From positions 1-19,734 of the forward strand of contig CAJTMQ010000029.1 in the NCBI GenBank assembly GCA_910577215.1: a stretch of DNA of 19,734 bases, in the 5' to 3' direction. A program made the translations under genes and the position numbers. This document shows, piece after piece, positions 14,117 to 19,734 of the stretch; positions within the stretch are counted from its first letter, which is position 1; each line of letters starts with the position of its first letter. This stretch comes from an uncultured Eubacterium sp. (GTDB lineage: Bacteria; Bacillota; Clostridia; Oscillospirales; Acutalibacteraceae). The notes under the pieces are model-generated. The model ran no database searches and was not told where the DNA came from. It saw only the letters and a program-made list of their open reading frames with translations.

Positions 14117-14770
14117 TTAACTATGGAAATAACTCATTTTCTTTTCTGCAAATCTGAAAACAAGCGTTAAAATTCCGCAGAATACAAGATAGAATACTGC
14201 CGTGTAAAACAGCGGCCATATCAAGCCCTTGGAAGTAATAAAGCTTTGTCCCATAAATATAATTTCATAAACTGCAATTATTCTTGCAAGTGAAGTATCC
14301 TTAACAAGTGTAATGATTTCATTGCTCATAGGAGGTACAATTCTTTTAATTACCTGAAGAAGAGTAACCTTAAAAAATATTTGAGGCTTCGTCATACCGA
14401 GCACAAGGCCTGCCTCCTGCTGACCCTTTGGTATTGATTCAATTCCGCCCCTGTATATTTCGGAAAAATAGCAGGAGTAATTAATAACAAATGCAACTAT
14501 AACTGCCGTAAATCTTTCCATTAACTCCCAACCAAAAAGGAGACCGGGGCCATAGAAAACAATTATAAGCTGAAGCATAAGCGGCGTTCCCCTTATAATC
14601 CATATAAACACCTTTACAAGCCAGCTGAGCGGCTTGAATTTAGACATAGAGCCAAAGCTGAGAACAAGCCCTATTGGCAATGCAAACAAAAGTGTAAGCC
14701 CGAAAATTTTAAAAGTTTCCCAAAAGCCCTTCAGAAGCTCAAGAGTTACTGAAACAAATATATTTTCCAT
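14117..14770 (-). CDS. Polar amino-acid ABC importer, permease
   Basis: This is an inner-membrane permease of the HisM/GlnP family with 217 residues and about five predicted spans. The early hydrophobic segment FGLTLLFALPIGLVL, the family block RGTPLMLQL (about 60-68) and the EAA loop QQEAGLVLGMTKPQIFFKV that docks on the ATPase are all visible. Only one permease is encoded, so the channel is likely a homodimer. The start is ATG with AAGGTGA upstream. A stem-loop separates it from the binding-protein gene. Confidence 0.94.
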   Translation of the reverse strand: MENIFVSVTLELLKGFWETFKIFGLTLLFALPIGLVLSFGSMSKFKPLSWLVKVFIWIIRGTPLMLQLIIVFYGPGLLFGWELMERFTAVIVAFVINYSCYFSEIYRGGIESIPKGQQEAGLVLGMTKPQIFFKVTLLQVIKRIVPPMSNEIITLVKDTSLARIIAVYEIIFMGQSFITSKGLIWPLFYTAVFYLVFCGILTLVFRFAEKKMSYFHS

Positions 14771-14788
14771 ATTTCACCTTAAAAGCAT

Positions 14789-14815
14789 AGGCAGAAAGCA
14801 AAACACTTTCTGCCT
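14789..14815 (-). terminator. Intercistronic stem-loop between binding-protein and permease genes
   Basis: A perfect 10-bp stem (AGGCAGAAAG at 14789-14798, CTTTCTGCCT at 14806-14815) with a 7-nt loop is followed on the minus strand by only ATGCTTTT. It looks like a leaky terminator or 3' stabiliser that leaves the binding protein more abundant than the permease and ATPase, as is common in importers. Confidence 0.65.
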
Positions 14816-14848
14816 GTTTTCTTCAATCTGTTTTAATTACGCCAGTGA

Positions 14849-15646
14849 TTAATCAGCAAGCTGAACATTATATTTTTCAGCAAGCTCCTTAAGAGTTCCG
14901 TCTGTCTTGAATTCTTCAAAGAGTTCATTCATCTTATCAACCATATCGGAACCTTTTCTGAAGGCAATACCATAATCCTCATCAATTAAAGTAAGACCTG
15001 CTGTAAGATCTGAATAATCTGTGCCTTCACCTGTCATAGCTGCTGCCATTGTTGAATCAATAATGCAAGCATCAACTGCACCTGATTTAACTTCAAAAAG
15101 AGCATCTGACTGTTTGTTAACAACAGTAATATTTAATTCGTTTTCTTCTGCAATATCTTTACCTGCAGAACCGTTTTCAACTGCAAATGATAAAGCCTTG
15201 AGTGATTCAACAGTAGTATAATCAGCAACCTTATCTGCCTTCATAACAACAACCTGCTGATTCTTTGCATATGCCTGTGTTGTATCTGAATTGAGCTTAA
15301 CAGTATCGGTAATTGTCATACCGTTCCAAGCACAGTCAATACCCTTTGTATCAAGTTCAAAAAACTTATTATCCCAGTCTATCTCACGGAATTCAATATC
15401 AACGCCGAGCTTTTCGGCAACAATTCTGCCGAGATCAGCATCAAAGCCTATCCATTCGCCGTTTGCATCCTTGTAATCCATAGGTGCAAAATCCGTAATG
15501 CCTACAACAAGCTTGCCCTTGCCCTGTATGTATGCAAGATCACTGTCTGAACTTGTTGGTTTTGATTCATTTGAACAAGCAGCAAAGCAGCCGAATACAA
15601 ACACTGCTGCAAGAATAACTGCAAGAACTTTTGAAAACTTTTTCAT
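14849..15646 (-). CDS. Polar amino-acid ABC importer, substrate-binding lipoprotein
   Basis: This is an extracytoplasmic solute-binding protein of the family 3 (SBP_bac_3) type, 265 residues. It has a lipoprotein signal with KKFSK then a hydrophobic run and lipobox FAAC with Cys24. The mature domain starts after a Ser-rich linker with KLVVGITDFAPMDYKDANGEWIGFDADLGR, the usual opening of this fold. The pattern WNGMTITDTVKLNSD matches the ligand-contact region of amino-acid-binding members. The start is ATG with GGAGG 9-10 nt upstream. It is the first gene of the importer operon with its own promoter. The ligand is unassigned; polar or charged amino acids or cystine are the usual choices. Confidence 0.95.
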   Translation of the reverse strand: MKKFSKVLAVILAAVFVFGCFAACSNESKPTSSDSDLAYIQGKGKLVVGITDFAPMDYKDANGEWIGFDADLGRIVAEKLGVDIEFREIDWDNKFFELDTKGIDCAWNGMTITDTVKLNSDTTQAYAKNQQVVVMKADKVADYTTVESLKALSFAVENGSAGKDIAEENELNITVVNKQSDALFEVKSGAVDACIIDSTMAAAMTGEGTDYSDLTAGLTLIDEDYGIAFRKGSDMVDKMNELFEEFKTDGTLKELAEKYNVQLAD

Positions 15647-15682
15647 TTTAAATTTCCTCCGAATAGTTTATTTGATAAATGT

Positions 15683-15711
15683 ATTTTACTGTATTAGTGT
15701 ACTAAAGTCAA
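15683..15711 (-). promoter_or_regulatory. Promoter of the amino-acid ABC operon
   Basis: TTGACT (15706-15711), 17 nt, TAAAAT (15683-15688) on the minus strand. The spacer contains the dyad TTAGT-GT-ACTAA (15694-15705), a possible operator for an amino-acid-responsive repressor, though it is short. Confidence 0.75.
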
Positions 15712-15734
15712 TACCCAAAATTATTACGCTAAAT

Positions 15735-15767
15735 AAACCCGCTGAATGAAAAGCATTCAGCGGGTTT
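15735..15767 (-). terminator. Terminator of the iolGDE operon
   Basis: A perfect 14-bp stem (AAACCCGCTGAATG at 15735-15748, complement at 15754-15767) with a 5-nt loop lies 6 bp after the iolE stop codon. The T-tract on the minus strand is modest (TTTATTT), but the stem is strong. Confidence 0.85.
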
Positions 15768-15773
15768 GATACA

Positions 15774-16673
15774 TTAAAGACCTGTATTTTCAGCAATATA
15801 TTTTCTTGCCTTAACAGCATATTCAAACGGATTAGCCTTAGCAGGGTCCTGCTCAGCTTCAACAACAACCCAGCCCTCATAATTATTCTCTGCAAGAATA
15901 TCAAAGATTGGCTTGAAATCAACATCTCCGTCTCCCGGAACGGTAAACACACCTGCACGAACTGCATCAAGGAAGCTCATATGATTCGGAACAACCTGAT
16001 TGTTGTAAACATCAAGGCGAACATCCTTAAGATGAACGTGCTTAACACGGTTAATATACTTTTTAAGAACAGGAACAGGATCTATACCTGCAAAGGTAAG
16101 ATGACCGCTGTCAAAAAGAAGATATACCAAATCCGGATCAGTAAGTTCCATAAGCTTATCAATTTCCTCTACAGTCTGCACACCTGTGCCCATATGATGA
16201 TGAACTGTGAAGAACATTCCCTTTGACTTTGCATAAGCGCCCATTTCATTGAAACCCTTTGCAACAATCTCCCACTGCTCATCTGTATAATATGGTTTTT
16301 CATCAAGAATAGACTTATCAAGGCATCCCTGAATTGAATTACCCTGCTCTGAAGCACCAATAACCTTTGCACCAAGTGCATAGAGCTTATCACAATGAGC
16401 CTTGAATGCATCAATTGTTTCTTCATATGGCTTTGAAGTAAGATATGAAGAGAACCAAGCGTTACAAATCTGAAGTCCCCTTATATCAAGATATTTTTTA
16501 AGCACTGCCGGATCTGACGGATATTTGTTTCCGATTTCAGAACCCTTAAAGCCTGCAAGTGCCATCTCACTTACGCACTGTTCAAAAGTATTTTCTGCAC
16601 CAAGATCAGGCATATCATCATTCGTCCAGCCAATCGGTGCAATGGCAAGCTTTACTTTATTTGAATCAAGCAT
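15774..16673 (-). CDS. iolE: Myo-inosose-2 dehydratase
   Basis: IolE dehydrates scyllo-inosose (2-keto-myo-inositol) to 3D-(3,5/4)-trihydroxycyclohexane-1,2-dione, step two of inositol catabolism, in the cytoplasm. It is a xylose-isomerase-like TIM barrel, 299 residues, the family length. Blocks recognised: APIGWTNDDMPDLG near the N-terminus, VHHHMGTGVQT (157-167), LFDSGHLTFAG (186-196), KHVHLKDVR (211-219) and VVVEAEQDP (269-277), which carry the acidic and His metal-site residues. The start is ATG with AAAGGTAG about 10 nt upstream. It is the last gene of the iolG-D-E run, 59 bp after iolD, with a small stem-loop in the gap. Confidence 0.95.
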   Translation of the reverse strand: MLDSNKVKLAIAPIGWTNDDMPDLGAENTFEQCVSEMALAGFKGSEIGNKYPSDPAVLKKYLDIRGLQICNAWFSSYLTSKPYEETIDAFKAHCDKLYALGAKVIGASEQGNSIQGCLDKSILDEKPYYTDEQWEIVAKGFNEMGAYAKSKGMFFTVHHHMGTGVQTVEEIDKLMELTDPDLVYLLFDSGHLTFAGIDPVPVLKKYINRVKHVHLKDVRLDVYNNQVVPNHMSFLDAVRAGVFTVPGDGDVDFKPIFDILAENNYEGWVVVEAEQDPAKANPFEYAVKARKYIAENTGL

Positions 16674-16702
16674 TTTGTTTTCTACCTTTCGTTTATTTGA
16701 CG

Positions 16703-16724
16703 TGTAAAGTATCTGAACTTTACA
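16703..16724 (-). other. Stem-loop between iolD and iolE
   Basis: Perfect 7-bp arms TGTAAAG (16703-16709) and CTTTACA (16718-16724) enclose 8 nt. There is no T-run, so termination is unlikely. An mRNA processing or stability element is possible. Confidence 0.4.
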
Positions 16725-16732
16725 AAAATTTA

Positions 16733-18586
16733 TTAATAGTCAAATGTTTTTTTGATGTTTTTCTGCATATCCTCATATGCTGCTGCAACTGTTTCACTTG
16801 TTGAAACCTCTGCAACACCAACACGCCACCAGGATTCATAGCCCGGGGTCATTGTTTTAGGAAGTACCTTTATATCAAAAAGAACAGATTTTGTCTGCTT
16901 CTTGGCATCCTCCAGAGCCGCCTTTAATTCGTCAGATGTTCTGATTGTATAGCTCTTTGCACCATAGCCTTCAGCGATTTTTGCAAAATCAACTGCAATC
17001 TCGCCTCCGTCAAGCATACCCGTTTCAGGATTTCTTGCACGGAAAACTGTGCCGAAGGTATCTGTTCCCTGATTGTTCTGAAGATTTTCAATACATCCCC
17101 AGCCCATATTATCAAACAGACAAACATTAATTTTAAGATTTTCCTGAAGCGCAGTATAAAGCTCTGAATGACCCATAATAAATGAGCCGTCGCCACAGAA
17201 GGTATACACCTCTGCATCAGGCTTAGCAAGCTTTGCACCAAGTGCACCGTTTACCTCATAGCCCATATTGGAGAAGCCGTATTCCATATGATATGTACCG
17301 CGGTTTTTAGGTCTGAACAAACGCTGCATATCACCCGGAAGTGAGCCCGCCGAGCCAAGCGCAATGTCCTCATCAGCCATAAACTCATTGATTATACCGA
17401 GTGCAAGAGTCTGATTAAGACCTCCCTCAAGCTCTGTGCTGTAGTATTCATCAACAATAGCATCCCATTCTGACTTTGCTGCTTCAATTTCAGTTGTATA
17501 AGCAAATTTGCAGCCGTCACAGCTGTCAATAAGAGCATTAACTGCTTCCCTTGCATCTGCAATAATTGCTTCCGCATCCATTTTATAAGCATCAAACGGG
17601 CAGATGTTTATACCTAACACCTTTCTGTTTTCATTGAACAGCCATTTTGAAGAAGTTGTGAAATCGGTAAATCTTGTACCTACACCGATAACAAGGTCGG
17701 CATCTCTTGCAACAACATTTGCCGCCTTGCCGCCCGTTACACCGATACCGCCAAGGTTAAGAGGATGATTCCAAGCAATAATGCCTTTTCCTGCCTGTGT
17801 TTCACTGATTGGAATATTATACTTTTCAGCAAATTCAAGAAGCTCTTTTTCTGCACCGCTGTAACGAACACCGCCGCCGCAAATAATAATAGGCTTCTTT
17901 GCTTCCTTAATAAGAGCAGTTGCTCTTTCCAGCTGAGAAGCGGTTACAGGTCTTCTGTCCATATGCCATACACGCTTTTGAAGAAAATGCTCAGGATAAT
18001 CATATGCTTCGCCCTCAACATCCTGTGGCATTGCAAGGCAGACTGCACCTGTGTCTGCAGGGTCGGTGAGCACTCTCATTGCATTAAGGCAGGCAGTCAT
18101 AAGCTGCTCAGGGCGCTGAATTCTGTCAAAATAATGGCAAACACCCTTGAAAGCATCCGTAACTGTTCTGCCGTAGTTATCAAAAAATTCTGCCTGCTGA
18201 AGAACAGGATCAGGCTGACGACAAGCAAAGGTATCACCCGGTAACACAAGAAGCGGAATTCTGTTTGCAGTTGCACAGCCGCAGGCAGTAACCATATTTG
18301 TTGCACCGGGGCCTATTGAAGAAACGCACGGTATAATTGCCTTTCTGTCCATCTGCTTTGCATAAGCAACGGCAGCAAGTGCCATATTCTGCTCATTTTT
18401 GCCCTGATAGAATTTTAAATTATGACCGCCCTGTTCAAGAGCCTGACCAACGCCTACAACGCAGCCGTGGCCGAATATTCCGAACACACCTGAAACAAAT
18501 TTTGTTTCAACGCCGTCACATTCAATATATTGATTGTCAAGGAACTTAACAAGTGCCTGTGACATTGTAAGTCTTTCTCTTTTCAT
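16733..18586 (-). CDS. iolD: 3D-(3,5/4)-trihydroxycyclohexane-1,2-dione acylhydrolase
   Basis: IolD is a thiamine-diphosphate enzyme that opens the ring of trihydroxycyclohexanedione to 5-deoxyglucuronate, step three of inositol catabolism. The 617 residues include the N-terminal ThDP-binding domain with catalytic E65 in GKNEQNMA, a central domain with GGGVRYSGAEKELL, and the C-terminal cofactor motif GDGSFIM (465-471) ending in the Asn/Gly segment LFDNMGWGCIENLQ (490-503) that binds the metal. The length fits IolD better than shorter acetolactate synthases, and the iol neighbours settle it. The start is ATG with AGAGGC overlapping the end of iolG; the genes are 4 bp apart. Confidence 0.95.
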   Translation of the reverse strand: MKRERLTMSQALVKFLDNQYIECDGVETKFVSGVFGIFGHGCVVGVGQALEQGGHNLKFYQGKNEQNMALAAVAYAKQMDRKAIIPCVSSIGPGATNMVTACGCATANRIPLLVLPGDTFACRQPDPVLQQAEFFDNYGRTVTDAFKGVCHYFDRIQRPEQLMTACLNAMRVLTDPADTGAVCLAMPQDVEGEAYDYPEHFLQKRVWHMDRRPVTASQLERATALIKEAKKPIIICGGGVRYSGAEKELLEFAEKYNIPISETQAGKGIIAWNHPLNLGGIGVTGGKAANVVARDADLVIGVGTRFTDFTTSSKWLFNENRKVLGINICPFDAYKMDAEAIIADAREAVNALIDSCDGCKFAYTTEIEAAKSEWDAIVDEYYSTELEGGLNQTLALGIINEFMADEDIALGSAGSLPGDMQRLFRPKNRGTYHMEYGFSNMGYEVNGALGAKLAKPDAEVYTFCGDGSFIMGHSELYTALQENLKINVCLFDNMGWGCIENLQNNQGTDTFGTVFRARNPETGMLDGGEIAVDFAKIAEGYGAKSYTIRTSDELKAALEDAKKQTKSVLFDIKVLPKTMTPGYESWWRVGVAEVSTSETVAAAYEDMQKNIKKTFDY

Positions 18587-18590
18587 ATTA

Positions 18591-19604
18591 TTATGCCTCT
18601 ATTTCCGAAAGCTTAACAGGTCTGTGCTCTGCAACGGATTTCTTTGCTGCAAGACCAAGACGAAGAGCCTCCAAGCCATCATAAACAGTTGTTTGTGTTG
18701 GCTTATCATGGACAACACAGTCAATAAACTGAGTCATCTCATCCGTGAAGGACTGCATATATCTTTCAAGGAAGAAATAAAGCGGCTTATCAGAAGAATT
18801 GCCGTTTTCATCAATAAATGAAACATTCGTAGGTGTGTCATTTGCAGCAGAAGCCTGACCCTTTGAGCCGAACACTTCAAGGCGCTGATCATAGCCGTAA
18901 GCAGCCTTTCTGCAGTTATCAATAACACCGATTGCACCGCTCTTGAATTTAAGAGCAACAAGTGCTGTATCAACATCGCCGGCTTCACCGATTTCCGGAT
19001 CTACCATAACTGTTGCATTCGCATAAACCTCTTCAACCTCACCACCGATGAAGCGGGCCATATCAAAATCATGAACGGTCATATCAAGGAAGATACCGCC
19101 TGAAACCTTAACGTATGCAATTGCAGGAGGCTCAGGATCACGGCTTGTGATTTTAATTGTCTGAAGATTACCGATTTTGCCCTCATTTGCAAGATTTTTA
19201 ATCTGTGCAAAGTTATGATCATATCTTCTGTTGAAACCAATCTGAAGCTTAACGCCTGCCTTATTCACAGCGTCAATAACCTTTTTGATTTTAGCAACTG
19301 TTAAATCAACAGGCTTTTCACAGAAAATGTGCTTGCCCGCTTCTGCAGCTTCACAAGCAATATCTGCATGTGTATCTGTTGAAGAGCAGATAAGAACTGC
19401 CTGAATTTCAGGATTATTAAGAATTTCATGATAATCCTGATAATAGTTAGGAATACCAAGCTCCTCGGCAACCTTCTTTGCACCGTCAACATAAATGTCT
19501 GAAATAGCAACAATTTCTGCCTGAGGAATGTGATAAGTAATTGATTTTGCATGTACCTGACCGATACGACCGGCACCGATAATGCCAACCTTAAGCTTTT
19601 CCAT
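18591..19604 (-). CDS. iolG: Myo-inositol 2-dehydrogenase
   Basis: IolG oxidises myo-inositol (or a related inositol such as scyllo- or D-chiro-) to the 2-keto form with NAD+, step one of the pathway. It belongs to the Gfo/Idh/MocA family, 337 residues. The Rossmann motif GIIGAGRIGQVHA (7-19), EKPVDL with K97 (96-101), and the catalytic pair D174 and H178 in DMTVHDFD are seen. The start is ATG with AAGAGG about 8 nt upstream. It is the first gene of the iolGDE operon. Exact stereo-preference among inositols cannot be told; some family members act on other sugars, but iolD and iolE next door make inositol by far the best call. Confidence 0.94.
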   Translation of the reverse strand: MEKLKVGIIGAGRIGQVHAKSITYHIPQAEIVAISDIYVDGAKKVAEELGIPNYYQDYHEILNNPEIQAVLICSSTDTHADIACEAAEAGKHIFCEKPVDLTVAKIKKVIDAVNKAGVKLQIGFNRRYDHNFAQIKNLANEGKIGNLQTIKITSRDPEPPAIAYVKVSGGIFLDMTVHDFDMARFIGGEVEEVYANATVMVDPEIGEAGDVDTALVALKFKSGAIGVIDNCRKAAYGYDQRLEVFGSKGQASAANDTPTNVSFIDENGNSSDKPLYFFLERYMQSFTDEMTQFIDCVVHDKPTQTTVYDGLEALRLGLAAKKSVAEHRPVKLSEIEA

Positions 19605-19630
19605 AAATAAGTACCTCTTTTAGTATTTTT

Positions 19631-19649
19631 ATGCATTCTGAGAATGCAT
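19631..19649. promoter_or_regulatory. Perfect inverted repeat just downstream of the iolG promoter, candidate operator
   Basis: ATGCATTC-TGA-GAATGCAT, with 8-bp arms and a 3-bp centre, lies at about +9 to +27 relative to the predicted start point. This is a classic place for a repressor to block the operon until inositol or an intermediate is present. The regulator gene is not in the window. Confidence 0.6.
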
Positions 19650-19663
19650 TTTTTGTCATTGTT

Positions 19664-19692
19664 ATAGTATCACAGGAAATATGAGATTTCAA
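19664..19692 (-). promoter_or_regulatory. Sigma-A-like promoter of the iolGDE operon
   Basis: TTGAAA (19687-19692), 17 nt, TACTAT (19664-19669) on the minus strand gives a leader of about 50 nt. Beyond it, up to the window end, the sequence is AT-rich with no gene seen. Confidence 0.7.
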
Positions 19693-19734
19693 GACGAAGT
19701 TATAAAAAATTAATTAATATAAAATTTACATTTT

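Noticed and set aside
17765..18244. Plus-strand open frame of 159 codons inside iolD
   Set aside because: It lies wholly antisense to a clear IolD, is Cys/Leu/Phe-rich with no recognisable domain, and has no ribosome binding site.
19631..19656. Plus-strand terminator reading of the iolG inverted repeat
   Set aside because: The plus strand does show a stem followed by six T, but no plus-strand gene precedes it. Its place just after the iolG promoter fits an operator better.

Overview
The window reads as a chromosomal stretch of an AT-rich, Gram-positive-type bacterium, most likely a gut Clostridia of the Ruminococcaceae/Oscillospirales kind. This placement is inferred from AT-rich sequence, strong GGAGG-type ribosome binding sites, lipobox signal peptides, a greA-lysS pair, a PheB/UPF0735-hom-lysC operon and a YtvI-like membrane protein; no rRNA or marker tree is available here. 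No phage, IS element, CRISPR array, tRNA or rRNA was seen. Fifteen of the sixteen genes lie on the minus strand; only the AI-2E-family membrane protein is on plus. Genes are tightly packed, with no gene-free stretch above 300 bases.

Layout from high to low coordinate, in the minus-strand direction of transcription: (a) 19.7-15.7 kb, an inositol catabolism operon iolG-iolD-iolE with a sigma-A-like promoter and a perfect inverted repeat just downstream of it; (b) 15.7-13.35 kb, a polar amino-acid ABC importer (lipoprotein, permease, ATPase) with its own promoter; (c) 13.3-12.15 kb, the plus-strand AI-2E/YtvI-like gene, which shares a bidirectional terminator with (b) and a divergent promoter region with (d); (d) 12.07-9.07 kb, an aspartate-pathway operon of a small ACT-domain regulator, homoserine dehydrogenase and aspartokinase, the last with an internal ribosome binding site and start for a separate regulatory subunit; (e) 9.05-6.47 kb, an ECF sigma factor followed by a one-pass membrane protein with a large extracytoplasmic beta-propeller, probably a signal-transduction pair; (f) 6.46-3.21 kb, greA, lysS and a CAP/SCP-family lipoprotein; (g) 3.12-0.02 kb, ilvD followed by a TagH/KpsT-type polysaccharide-export ATPase with a long low-complexity tail.

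Points outside routine annotation: lysyl-tRNA synthetase carries about 115 extra N-terminal residues that look like a tandem DUF1508 (YegP-like) domain; the CAP lipoprotein only gains a normal signal peptide if translation starts at an AUA codon; the beta-propeller protein sits where an anti-sigma factor would be expected; and four promoters (ilvD, sigma factor, amino-acid importer, iolG) contain or abut inverted repeats that could be operators. I do not see one wholly new multi-gene system. The LysRS fusion and the sigma/beta-propeller pair are the best candidates for undescribed biology.
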